Source of the DNA: Ignavibacteria bacterium
Lineage (GTDB): Bacteria; Bacteroidota; Ignavibacteria; Palsa-1295
Assembly: GCA_013287605.1 (NCBI GenBank)
Contig: JABDDM010000015.1
Span: forward strand, 1 to 39,750
Direction: 5' to 3'
DNA length: 39,750 nt
How positions within the stretch are numbered: the first letter of the stretch is position 1; each line of letters begins with the position of its first letter. This document shows, in pieces, positions 25,108 to 32,484 of this stretch. Below the pieces are notes generated by a model that was given only the letters and a program-made list of their open reading frames with translations, searched no databases and was not told where the DNA came from. The translations under genes were made by a program, and so were the position numbers.

Positions 25108-27006
25108 ATGCCTCTTCAGATCACGCTTCCAAACCAATCCGATTCGACCACGCCTGGCCGTGTAGTCGGCATCGACCTGGGCACGACGAATTCCCTTGTT
25201 GCCTATGTCGATCAAGGAGTACCCAAAGTGATCGCTGGCGCGGATGGAGGTATCGTCCCTTCGGTCGTCACTCTGGACGATAATGGAAACGTGGTCGCCG
25301 TCGGAGTAAAGGCAAAAAAGCATGCACTCGTGGATGCAGCGCACACAGTCTATTCCGTGAAGCGCCTGATGGGCAAATCCTTTCAGGATGTAAAAAAGGA
25401 ATCGGGACTGCTTGCGTATCGTCTCGCGCAAGCGGATGAGGGTCTTGTTAGAGTCCAGATTGGTAAGAAGCTCTTCACACCCATTGAACTTTCAGCGTTC
25501 GTTCTGAAAGAGCTAAAGAAGCGTGCGGAAGATTTTTTCGGTGAAACGGTAACAAAGGCCGTAATCACCGTCCCTGCTTATTTCAACGATGCGCAACGCC
25601 ACGCAACGAAAGATGCTGGCAGGCTTGCTGGACTTGAAGTATTGCGTATCGTCAATGAACCCACCGCTGCCTCACTCGCCTATGGGCTGGACAAATCCAA
25701 GCAGGGGATCATTGCAGTCTACGATCTTGGTGGCGGAACATTCGATATTTCCATCCTGAAACTTTCGAACGGTGTCTTCGAAGTCCTTTCGACAAACGGC
25801 GACACCTATCTCGGAGGAGACGATATCGACCGGCGATTGATGGAGCTGTTCATCACACAGATCAAGCACATGGAGCCAGCGTTCGAACCGAATGGCGAGC
25901 AGCTCCAGCAGATCCGCAACGTGGCTGAGAGCGCAAAGATCGAACTGTCGACAAAGCCGAGCGTCATGATCGCGCTCGACATTCCGCAGGCGAACGTAGC
26001 CTATCGCCGTAACCTCACTCGAACCGAATTAGAAACGATTACCCGCAGCATCGTCGAGCGCACACGCATCCCTTGTGAGATGGCGATCAAGGATGCACTG
26101 ATCGATGTCGATGAAATTGACGAAGTGGTACTCGTTGGCGGATCAACAAGAATGCCCGCAGTCCGAAGTCTCGTGCAGCAAATCTTCAAGCGCAAGCCAC
26201 ACGATGAGTTGAATCCCGACGAAACGGTAGCACTTGGAGCTGCTATTCAGGCAAACGTGCTTGCGGGAGAAACAAAAGATGTATTGCTACTCGACGTGAC
26301 GCCTCTATCGCTCGGCATCGAAACAATCGGCGGTATGATGAGCACGATCATTCCTCGCAATACAACGCTGCCCACCAAAGCTACAGAGACATACACAACG
26401 TTTGTTGACAATCAGACAGGCGTCGAGATCAATGTGTATCAAGGCGAACGAGATTTCGTGCGCGATAATCGAAAGCTTGCCGAGTTCACACTAAAGGGAA
26501 TTCCGCCTCTTCCAGCGGGAGCAGCAAAATTCGAGGTCTCATTCCTGATTGACGCCGATGGCATTCTTCATGTAAGCGCGAAAGAGGTTCACACAGGCAT
26601 TGCGCATGAAGTTGAAGTGAAGCCTTCCTACGGCCTGACAGAAGAGGAGATCGAGCGGATGTTACGCGAGTCCGTTGTCTATGCCTCGCAGGATATCGGC
26701 GAGCGCCGACTCGCTGAGGCAAAGACGGAAGGTCAACGCATCCTCGCGGCTACGGAAAAAGTCCTTGGACAACTTCGCCGAGGCGAGATCGTGATTACGC
26801 CGCAACGACTGCAATCACTCAATGTCGCTGCCGTCATCGATGCGCTGTATGCGCTCCGACGTGTTGTGCAGTCCGAAGATGCAGAAGCAATCAATAATCA
26901 GGTCACAGCTTTGGAGCAGGCAACGGAGCCTCTCGCACAGGAGATCATGAATGCCAGCGTCTCGGAAGTCCTGGAAGGGAAGAATGTGGCAGAGATCTCC
27001 ACGTAA
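25108..27006 (+). CDS. hscA: Hsp70-type chaperone HscA for Fe-S assembly
   Basis: A 632-residue Hsp70. Nucleotide-domain signatures are [14 protein letters not shown] (about residues 20-33), [14 protein letters not shown] and [14 protein letters not shown]; the interdomain linker region reads [15 protein letters not shown]. It lacks the acidic or EEVD-like tail of DnaK, has a shortened, divergent lid, and lies in the isc operon, so HscA is the right call. With HscB it binds the LPPVK motif of IscU and uses ATP to release the cluster. Length is near that of E. coli HscA. The unusual N-terminus ([18 protein letters not shown]) precedes the conserved start of the ATPase domain. Confidence 0.94.
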   Translation: MPLQITLPNQSDSTTPGRVVGIDLGTTNSLVAYVDQGVPKVIAGADGGIVPSVVTLDDNGNVVAVGVKAKKHALVDAAHTVYSVKRLMGKSFQDVKKESGLLAYRLAQADEGLVRVQIGKKLFTPIELSAFVLKELKKRAEDFFGETVTKAVITVPAYFNDAQRHATKDAGRLAGLEVLRIVNEPTAASLAYGLDKSKQGIIAVYDLGGGTFDISILKLSNGVFEVLSTNGDTYLGGDDIDRRLMELFITQIKHMEPAFEPNGEQLQQIRNVAESAKIELSTKPSVMIALDIPQANVAYRRNLTRTELETITRSIVERTRIPCEMAIKDALIDVDEIDEVVLVGGSTRMPAVRSLVQQIFKRKPHDELNPDETVALGAAIQANVLAGETKDVLLLDVTPLSLGIETIGGMMSTIIPRNTTLPTKATETYTTFVDNQTGVEINVYQGERDFVRDNRKLAEFTLKGIPPLPAGAAKFEVSFLIDADGILHVSAKEVHTGIAHEVEVKPSYGLTEEEIERMLRESVVYASQDIGERRLAEAKTEGQRILAATEKVLGQLRRGEIVITPQRLQSLNVAAVIDALYALRRVVQSEDAEAINNQVTALEQATEPLAQEIMNASVSEVLEGKNVAEIST

Positions 27007-27093
27007 GGTTTTAGTATTCTTTCATCTTCTTGCGGCTCTTTTTCCGCGACGAAGACAGTGTAACAATCATTCGAACGTATCACAGCGACGAAT

Positions 27094-27726
27094 ATGAAGG
27101 CAACTGAATTCAAACTACGAGCCCGTCCGTACTCGGACGACGAAGCAAAGACCTTACTCGGTAAGGTCATGGACGCTGAAACCTCCGACTGGCATTACAA
27201 CACGCATCACAAAGGCTACGTCGATAAGCTCAACGAGATCGAGAAAGAGTTGGTAACCGCCGATCCTGCAAAAGCGAATGGCAACTACAGTCAGATCGGC
27301 GAGTTAAAGCGCCGCTGGACCTGGAATCACTCGGGCAACATTTTGCATGAGGTCTATTGGGACAATCTCGGTGGCGATGGCGATGTCGCTCGCGGTGTCG
27401 ACATGCAGGCTCAGATCATCAAAGACTTTGGCTCGTTCGACGACTGGAAGACAGATTTTAAAGCCACTGCACTTGCAGCAAAGCTTTCCGGATGGGGATT
27501 GCTTGTATTCGATACACTTGGTTCGAAGCAGCTCAAGAACGTCCTGGTTGACGAGCACCATTATGGTGCAGTTTGGGGGGCCATCCCGCTCGTAGCCTGC
27601 GATGTATTCGAGCATGCCTACTACCACAAGGATGGACCGAAACGTGCAGCCTACATTGATAACTTTATCAATGGCTTGCACTGGGGTCGCATCAACGACC
27701 GGTACACGACCTACCTGGTTCGCTAA
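27094..27726 (+). CDS. sodB: Iron/manganese superoxide dismutase
   Basis: A 210-residue Fe/Mn SOD. Metal ligands are visible as His34 (WHYNTHHKGYV), the His of N-I-L-H-E-V-Y-W-D-N-L-G-G, and the Asp and His of ACDVFEHAYY, with the C-terminal YIDNFINGLHW. The LHEVYWDNLGG form marks a divergent SOD branch rather than the classical E. coli SodB type (WNHTFYW). It converts superoxide to peroxide and oxygen in the cytoplasm. Its place between hscA and fdx is unusual but sensible, because superoxide attacks exposed Fe-S clusters. Fe versus Mn cannot be decided by eye. The 87-base gap upstream could hold an extra promoter, but I see no strong motif. Confidence 0.93.
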   Translation: MKATEFKLRARPYSDDEAKTLLGKVMDAETSDWHYNTHHKGYVDKLNEIEKELVTADPAKANGNYSQIGELKRRWTWNHSGNILHEVYWDNLGGDGDVARGVDMQAQIIKDFGSFDDWKTDFKATALAAKLSGWGLLVFDTLGSKQLKNVLVDEHHYGAVWGAIPLVACDVFEHAYYHKDGPKRAAYIDNFINGLHWGRINDRYTTYLVR

Positions 27727-27753
27727 GAATTGGTTAAATTTCTGTATGAACGT

Positions 27754-27778
27754 GCGCTCCAGATAGCTTCTGGAGCGC
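27754..27778. other. Strong stem-loop between sodB and fdx
   Basis: GCGCTCCAGA (27754-27763) and TCTGGAGCGC (27769-27778) form a perfect 10-bp stem with a 5-base loop. No T tract follows, so a simple terminator is unlikely. It ends 32 bases before the fdx ATG. It may stabilise the upstream mRNA end, act as a processing site, or attenuate expression of fdx, iscX and the LON-domain gene. Confidence 0.6.
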
Positions 27779-27810
27779 CGCTGAAGCCCTAAGAATTCGA
27801 TAATCGACTA

Positions 27811-28146
27811 ATGCCCACAGTCACCTTTTTGCCGATGAACGTAAGCTGCGAAGCGCTCGTAGGTGAGAGCATCCTCGACGTTGCCCTTGCACATGGCGTT
27901 GATCTGCAGCACAATTGCGGAGGTGTCTGTGCATGCTCTACCTGCCATGTCCGCATTCGTCAGGGCGCAGAGGCATTACCCGAAATGGAGGACGAAGAGG
28001 CAGACCAACTCGACGAAGCAGAAGGATTAACCCTGGAATCGAGGCTTGGCTGTCAGGCTAAAATCCTCGAGGATGTCGAAATGATCGTCGAGATCCCCCA
28101 GTTGAATCCCGCCATCGCAAAATTGTTTCACGAGGGTGCCCACTGA
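27811..28146 (+). CDS. fdx: ISC-type [2Fe-2S] ferredoxin
   Basis: A 111-residue adrenodoxin-like ferredoxin. Cluster ligands are Cys36, Cys42 and Cys45 in HNCGGVCACSTCHV and Cys81 in RLGCQAKI, the C-x5-C-x2-C plus C pattern of the bacterial/mitochondrial ISC ferredoxins; an extra Cys40 is common in this branch. The C-terminus I-V-E-I-P-Q-L-N matches the family. It supplies electrons to IscS/IscU for persulfide reduction during cluster assembly. It follows sodB by 84 bases that include a strong stem-loop, and precedes iscX, as in the classical isc operon. Confidence 0.95.
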   Translation: MPTVTFLPMNVSCEALVGESILDVALAHGVDLQHNCGGVCACSTCHVRIRQGAEALPEMEDEEADQLDEAEGLTLESRLGCQAKILEDVEMIVEIPQLNPAIAKLFHEGAH

Positions 28147-28194
28147 CCTTCGTAAGTTCGTGCTCAGGAATGTCTCTTTTAATTGAGGATCGGA

Positions 28195-28398
28195 ATGGAG
28201 TGGTCAGATATCGAAGACATTGCGCTCGCCCTTTTGGAGGCGCACCCAGACGTCGACCCCCTTACCGTCCGATTCACGGATCTATTACGCTGGATCGGTG
28301 AGCTGCCGGAGTTTACCGACGAACTGCACCTCTCAAATGAGAAGAAACTTGAAGCGGTGCAGATGGCTTGGTATGAAGAATGGAAGGATGCTCAGTAA
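28195..28398 (+). CDS. iscX: Fe-S assembly adaptor IscX
   Basis: A 67-residue protein nearly the same length as E. coli IscX (66). It shows the family pattern throughout: M-E-W-S-D-I-E-D-I-A opening, the highly conserved DPLTVRFTDLLRWI in the middle, then SNEKKLEAVQMAW and an acidic end. IscX binds IscS and iron and tunes the rate of cluster assembly. The ATG at 28195 is preferred over the in-frame TTG at 28183 because a GAGG (28186-28189) lies 5 bases ahead of it and the conserved region begins directly. It follows fdx by 48 bases. Finding IscX outside Proteobacteria is uncommon. Confidence 0.93.
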   Translation: MEWSDIEDIALALLEAHPDVDPLTVRFTDLLRWIGELPEFTDELHLSNEKKLEAVQMAWYEEWKDAQ

Positions 28399-28449
28399 TT
28401 GTTTGAACCCTGTATCCGTAATCATAGTCGAATTCGTTAACAACTCTTG

Positions 28450-29133
28450 ATGACCGATCAGGCCCGAATTCCACTGTTCCCTCTTGGCGTGGTACTCTTT
28501 CCACAGTCACGTATCCCGTTGCATATTTTCGAAGATCGCTACAAAAAACTGATCGACGAGGCGGTGCAATCCAATTCCATTTTTGGTATTAATTACGTCG
28601 AAGAAGATCGGCTGCATTCTGTCGGTTGCGCAGCCCATGTTGTCGAAGTGACAGAACGTCATCCCGATGGCGAGATCGATGTCGTGACCGAAGGCGATCG
28701 CCGATATGAAGTTGTCGAGCTGGAACAGAACGGTCCGGACCAGCTATCATACGCGATCGTCCGATGGCTCGATGATGTGGTGGAGGAGCGTGATGAGAAG
28801 CTCACCGATGAGACGATCGAACTCTTCAATGAATTGACCCGGATCGCCTACAAAGGATCGATCGATCCCCTCGATGAATCAATCTGGGCAATGCCAGAGA
28901 AACTGCCCTCGTTCAAGATCGCACAAAAATCCGGGCTCGAAGCTCCTCAGCGGCAGGCGCTGCTTTCGATCACGAGCGAGAACGAACGCTTGACGATGCT
29001 CCATAATTTTCTCGCGCAGCTCTTGCCAAAAGTCAAAGAGATTGAGACCATCAACGACCTTATCCGTAACGATGGCTATATCGTGACCTGGAACAAAGGC
29101 GGGAAAGACGCGCCGAGCGAGGACGAGTTGTAA
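28450..29133 (+). CDS. LON substrate-binding domain protein
   Basis: A 227-residue protein with only the N-terminal (LON/PUA-like) domain of Lon protease. It has RIPLFPLGVVLFPQSRIPLHIFEDRYKKLIDEA at the start, FGINYVEEDRLHSVGCAAHVVEV, then a helical bundle about residues 110-215. There is no ATPase or Ser-Lys protease domain, so it is a stand-alone adaptor-like protein, not Lon. Its role is unknown; such proteins may bind unfolded peptides. It is the last gene of the isc operon here, 51 bases after iscX and before a hairpin terminator. ATG 28450 is chosen over the TTG immediately before it. Confidence 0.88.
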   Translation: MTDQARIPLFPLGVVLFPQSRIPLHIFEDRYKKLIDEAVQSNSIFGINYVEEDRLHSVGCAAHVVEVTERHPDGEIDVVTEGDRRYEVVELEQNGPDQLSYAIVRWLDDVVEERDEKLTDETIELFNELTRIAYKGSIDPLDESIWAMPEKLPSFKIAQKSGLEAPQRQALLSITSENERLTMLHNFLAQLLPKVKEIETINDLIRNDGYIVTWNKGGKDAPSEDEL

Positions 29134-29195
29134 GACAGGGCGTTAAACCGCACTTTCCTTCCGGTCAAGGCGTTAACCTCGACTCAACTGTTATC

Positions 29196-29224
29196 GGATC
29201 CCGTACTCGGGATCCTTCATTTTG
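29196..29224 (+). terminator. Rho-independent terminator of the isc operon
   Basis: GGATCCCG (29196-29203), loop TACT, CGGGATCC (29208-29215), followed by TTCATTTTG. An 8-bp perfect stem with a tetraloop and a T-rich end, 62 bases after the LON-domain gene. It lies 20 bases before a small Lys-rich ORF, so it might also attenuate that gene. Confidence 0.75.
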
Positions 29225-29234
29225 AATTTACCAC

Positions 29235-29372
29235 ATGAACAAGAAGACCAAAGTAGTTGCTAAGAAGCACAAAAAGGCTGTAGAACGTAAGAAGACCAAG
29301 ACGCGCGAAGCAAAAGCGGCCGCTAAGAGCACAAGGGCAAAGCGCGCGACGACCAAGAAGCCTACCGCTTGA
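29235..29372 (+). CDS. Very small Lys/Arg/Ala-rich basic protein
   Basis: A 45-residue ORF from ATG 29235 to TGA 29370-29372. It is nearly all Lys, Arg, Ala and Thr: it begins M-N-K-K-T-K-V-V-A-K-K-H-K-K and ends T-K-K-P-T-A. Composition is that of a nucleic-acid-binding tail, like small histone-H1-like proteins or the smallest ribosomal proteins, but I cannot name a family. It lies 20 bases after the operon terminator and about 175 bases before folP. No strong Shine-Dalgarno is seen. The rest of 29134-29546 (apart from the terminator and this ORF) shows nothing clear. Confidence 0.5.
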   Translation: MNKKTKVVAKKHKKAVERKKTKTREAKAAAKSTRAKRATTKKPTA

Positions 29373-29546
29373 TCTGAACCTGGATTACGCCGATTGAAAG
29401 GATTGCATTGATTCCTTGCGGCAAGACGACGGGGTTTGAGACATCCGAAAATTTTTGATTGGGTGGATTGATCGAGCTCGAACCGGCTAGTCGAGCGGCA
29501 GTGCGAGTGGTAAATTCGACAGTATGAAATTGGCGAAAGAAATCGT

Positions 29547-30437
29547 GTGAATCCTCTCAATCGGCGCAATCCAGGTTCTGACATCATCCGCTCACTCCTC
29601 GACTCACCCAAATGCCCGTTGATCATGGGCATTCTGAATGTGACCCCCGATTCCTTTTCTGACGGCGGACGCTATTTTTCCTATGAAGCCGCCGTGGAAC
29701 ACGGTCTCCAACTTCTTTCCGATGGCGCTGATATTCTCGATATTGGTGGAGCTTCAACTCGACCTCCGGGCAGCGATTACGGTTCGGGAGCGAGCGACGT
29801 AACCCAGGAGGATGAGGCAGAACGGATTCTCCCTGTCATCAAAGCCATACTCCACCGCGTCCCAGATGCGATCATTTCCATTGATACCACTCGATCAATG
29901 ATCGCGCGCCGAGCAATGGAAGCCGGTGCCGAACTTGTCAATGATGTAAGTGCCGGCACTGCCGATCCGGGGATGTTTGAAACTGTTGCAAAGCAGAAAC
30001 GTCCAATCGTCCTAATGCATGGGTATGGACCGCATTTCCAGAAAGCCACCATCGATGAATATCAATATCAGGATGTGGTGCGCGAAGTTTATGAATTTCT
30101 CGAACTTCGTATACGTGAAGCCCGCTCCGCTGGAATTGAAACCGTGATCGCTGACGTCGGTATCGGATTTGCAAAAGGCTTTCGCGACAATCTCCGGCTG
30201 ATGAAAGAACACCGCGAATTCGAAGAACTCGGTGTGAGTTTGCTTTTTGGCGCTTCTCGAAAGTCCTCCATTGGGAAAGCCCTTGACCACCCTACGAAGC
30301 CAGAAGAGCGGATAGCGGCAAGTGTATCAGCCGCCATACATGCTGTGAGGAATGGCGCAAGAATCGTCCGCGTGCATGATGTCCGCGAAACGCACGATGC
30401 ATTCGCGATGCTTGAAGCAATCGAATCGGCAGAATGA
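29547..30437 (+). CDS. folP: Dihydropteroate synthase
   Basis: A 296-residue TIM-barrel enzyme. It has the two DHPS signatures: IMGILNVTPDSFSDGG (N-terminal) and ADILDIGGASTRPPG. Also present are IISIDTTRS, ELVNDVSAG, IVLMHGYG, ADVGIGFAKGFRDNL, LLFGASRKSSIG with the conserved Lys, and a closing IVRVHDVRET. It condenses 6-hydroxymethyl-dihydropterin pyrophosphate with p-aminobenzoate in folate synthesis and is the sulfonamide target. The start is GTG at 29547, the only reasonable one; a tiny ORF of eight codons (M-K-L-A-K-E-I-V) runs across the start in another frame. Length is slightly above the usual 270-285 because of the N-terminal M-N-P-L-N-R-R segment. Confidence 0.95.
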   Translation: MNPLNRRNPGSDIIRSLLDSPKCPLIMGILNVTPDSFSDGGRYFSYEAAVEHGLQLLSDGADILDIGGASTRPPGSDYGSGASDVTQEDEAERILPVIKAILHRVPDAIISIDTTRSMIARRAMEAGAELVNDVSAGTADPGMFETVAKQKRPIVLMHGYGPHFQKATIDEYQYQDVVREVYEFLELRIREARSAGIETVIADVGIGFAKGFRDNLRLMKEHREFEELGVSLLFGASRKSSIGKALDHPTKPEERIAASVSAAIHAVRNGARIVRVHDVRETHDAFAMLEAIESAE

Positions 30438-30583
30438 AGAGTCATCGTAAAGAGATATTCATGCACTTCTCGAATTTGAAGAACTGTCAATGAGCCAAAG
30501 AACGCTGAATTGGCGGCCGTATTTTTTGGGTTCGGAGTACCGTTGGTGAATCTCTCCTGGGAGATTGACACGAGCAGTGGGGA

Positions 30584-30793
30584 ATGTTTGGTTTTGATGT
30601 CGAAGGAAGTAAGTATACCTATCTGACTCTGCCAATCCTCTCATACGCACTGGCGCTCTACACATTCATCCAAAATGGCAAATCCTTCGACTGGCAAAAT
30701 GACCCAGACCAGGACGGAAGGCTGCTGGTTGTTGAATCTCTCGAATATCTGCTGCAGACTGGAGATATATCACAAGCGCTCCAGCCAAATTGA
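30584..30793 (+). CDS. Short hypothetical protein
   Basis: A possible 69-residue protein, M-F-G-F-D-V-E-G-S-K-Y-T-Y-L, with a central amphipathic stretch (L-P-I-L-S-Y-A-L-A-L-Y-T-F-I) and an acidic Q-N-D-P-D-Q-D-G-R-L-L-V-V-E-S-L-E-Y-L-L. Composition is protein-like, but no family is recognised and no spaced Shine-Dalgarno is present (a GGGGA lies too close to the ATG). It stands alone in the 406-base gap between folP and the SDR gene; the remainder of that gap holds nothing clear apart from a TAAGTTTG at 30823-30830 that resembles a Bacteroidota -7 box. It may be real or chance. Confidence 0.4.
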   Translation: MFGFDVEGSKYTYLTLPILSYALALYTFIQNGKSFDWQNDPDQDGRLLVVESLEYLLQTGDISQALQPN

Positions 30794-30843
30794 TCCCGAG
30801 AGGGGGCGTCGAACTTCGCTCGTAAGTTTGTAACAATACAGTT

Positions 30844-31509
30844 ATGCCAACTCTCTATCTCACCGGTTCATCCGGCGCATTAGCATCAGTGATTCGATCG
30901 CTCTACCTGGAGCGCGAATGGTCTGTTGTTGGATTTGACAGAACGAATGATGGATTTCAGCATCGCGATTTCGAGTTTATCGAAACGGATATGCTCGACG
31001 TGGATTCAGTGGCAGAGGCTTTTTCAAAAGCCAATAAAATGCCTCGCGCTCTAATTGCGACTGTAGGAGGAGTCAAACCATGGAGCACCGTTGAAGAGAT
31101 CGTACCAGAGGACTTCGATTTCGTGGTGAGATTGAACCTGCACTCCGCGTTCTATGCGGTACGTGCCGCGCTGCCGCTCATGTATGTCGCGGGGGTTGGC
31201 TCGATCGTGACGATCGGAGCCGAAACTGGGTTACGGCCTGAACCGAAGAAAGCAGCCTATGTTGCAGCCAAAGCCGGTGTGATCGCATTCACGATGTCTG
31301 TGGCGGAGGAAGGTAAATTGAGAGGCGTGAATGCAAATGTGATCGTGCCGACCGTCATTCATACAAAAGCAAACGAATCGTGGGGATCGCCCGAGGATAT
31401 TGCAAAATGGACGCCACCTGAAAGCATTGCCGAAGCTGTGTTCTTTCTCACGTCCGAACCCGGCAAAGCGATCAATGGCGCGGTGATACGTATGCCAAAT
31501 AAGATGTAA
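30844..31509 (+). CDS. Short-chain dehydrogenase/reductase family protein
   Basis: A 221-residue SDR. The Rossmann nucleotide-binding motif is TGSSGALA (residues 7-14), an ATVGG follows in the position of NNAG, and the catalytic pair is Tyr139 and Lys143 in AAYVAAKAGV, with a Ser/Thr two positions into S-I-V-T-I-G-A-E-T. The C-terminus GKAINGAVIRMPNKM is a typical SDR end. It is shorter than most classical SDRs (about 250) and its N-terminal loop after TGSS is compact. It probably uses NAD(P)H; the substrate cannot be predicted. It begins a run of closely spaced genes: yqeY starts 18 bases later, followed by cvpA and mutS2. Confidence 0.88.
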   Translation: MPTLYLTGSSGALASVIRSLYLEREWSVVGFDRTNDGFQHRDFEFIETDMLDVDSVAEAFSKANKMPRALIATVGGVKPWSTVEEIVPEDFDFVVRLNLHSAFYAVRAALPLMYVAGVGSIVTIGAETGLRPEPKKAAYVAAKAGVIAFTMSVAEEGKLRGVNANVIVPTVIHTKANESWGSPEDIAKWTPPESIAEAVFFLTSEPGKAINGAVIRMPNKM

Positions 31510-31527
31510 CGAAGTATTTAGAATCAA

Positions 31528-31974
31528 ATGACACTCACCGAAAGAATAAGTGAAGACTTGAAGTCCGCAATGAAGGCGGGCGAGAAACTCAAAACAGAAA
31601 CGCTCCGAAGCCTTCGTGCCGGCGTGATCGAATTTGAAAAGAACGGCAGCGGAAAGTCAATGACGCCCGACGATGAGATGAAACTCCTGATGACTGCTGC
31701 GAAGAAGCGTCGCGAAGCGATCGAGATGTACGACGCGAACAATCGTCCTGAACTCGCAGAAAAAGAGCGCGGTGAACTCGAAGTTATTAACGCATACTTG
31801 CCAAAGCAAATGACTCGTGAGGAAGTTGAAGCTCGGGTCAAGGCCGTCATTGCAGAAACTGGCGCTGCGGGTCCACAGGATACGAATAAGGTTATCCCGG
31901 TACTCATGAAAGAGCTGAAGGGCAAAGCCGATGGCAAGATGGTCCAGGAGATTGTCAAGTCTCAACTGGTCTGA
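31528..31974 (+). CDS. YqeY/GatB-tail domain protein
   Basis: A 148-residue helical protein of the YqeY family: L-T-E-R-I-S-E-D-L-K-S-A-M-K-A-G-E-K-L at the start, LRSLRAGVIEFEKNG, LMTAAKKRREAIEMYDANNRPELAEKE and the C-terminal D-T-N-K-V-I-P-V-L-M-K-E-L-K-G-K-A-D-G-K. The fold matches the tail of the GatB subunit of tRNA amidotransferase and suggests tRNA contact, but its cellular task is unknown. Length is typical. It is 6 bases from cvpA, clearly in one transcript with it. Confidence 0.92.
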   Translation: MTLTERISEDLKSAMKAGEKLKTETLRSLRAGVIEFEKNGSGKSMTPDDEMKLLMTAAKKRREAIEMYDANNRPELAEKERGELEVINAYLPKQMTREEVEARVKAVIAETGAAGPQDTNKVIPVLMKELKGKADGKMVQEIVKSQLV

Positions 31975-31980
31975 CGGCAC

Positions 31981-32481
31981 ATGGTCATTGATATCGTTCT
32001 TGGTCTCGCAATTCTCTGGGGTGCATGGGGTGGATATCGGACAGGATTTCTAGGAATGCTCCTATCTATTGTCATCCTGATCGCGGCTGCATTCATCGCC
32101 TCGCTCTTTGCGACTCAGGCGGGAGAATTACTGCACCTTGGTCCTGCGTATGGCCGACCGGTGGTTGGATTTTTCTTTCTCTTCATTCTTTTGCTGGTTG
32201 CAGGATCGCTCATCAAGCGTGCCGTAAAGCCAAAGTCCGGAATTTCGAAGGGGATTGATCAGGCGCTTGGTGCATGTCTGGGAGCCTTACGAAGCGCTCT
32301 CATACTCAGCTTTGTGTTGGTACTTCTGCGACTAGTAAGTCTGCCAACGGAAAGTGCGGTGACGCATTCGATGTTATACAAGCCGGTGCTCGAATGTTCA
32401 ACCATGGTAGTCGGTGTGCTGAAGCCGCTTATTCCGCATTCTATGCCTGCGACGATGTTTGGCACCTCACCGAAAGAGTGA
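31981..32481 (+). CDS. CvpA-family membrane protein
   Basis: A 166-residue inner-membrane protein with four hydrophobic segments. The family opening M-V-I-D-I-V-L-G-L-A-I-L-W-G-A-W-G-G-Y-R-T-G-F is present, as is the helix before the basic V-K-P-K-S-G-I-S-K-G-I-D-Q-A-L-G-A-C-L-G-A. CvpA proteins were first linked to colicin V export and have since been tied to envelope stress and biofilm traits; the exact function is unresolved. In many Firmicutes cvpA also lies directly before mutS2, as here (3 bases apart), so the pairing is an old one. It contains a poorly conserved C-terminal tail. Confidence 0.88.
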   Translation: MVIDIVLGLAILWGAWGGYRTGFLGMLLSIVILIAAAFIASLFATQAGELLHLGPAYGRPVVGFFFLFILLLVAGSLIKRAVKPKSGISKGIDQALGACLGALRSALILSFVLVLLRLVSLPTESAVTHSMLYKPVLECSTMVVGVLKPLIPHSMPATMFGTSPKE

Positions 32482-32484
32482 TTT

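Noticed and set aside
25108-27006. DnaK instead of HscA
   Set aside because: No acidic DnaK-type tail, a divergent lid and isc operon location with HscB and an LPPVK-bearing IscU argue for HscA.
28450-29133. Truncated Lon protease pseudogene
   Set aside because: The downstream sequence shows no remnant of the ATPase or protease domains, and stand-alone LON-domain proteins are a known family.
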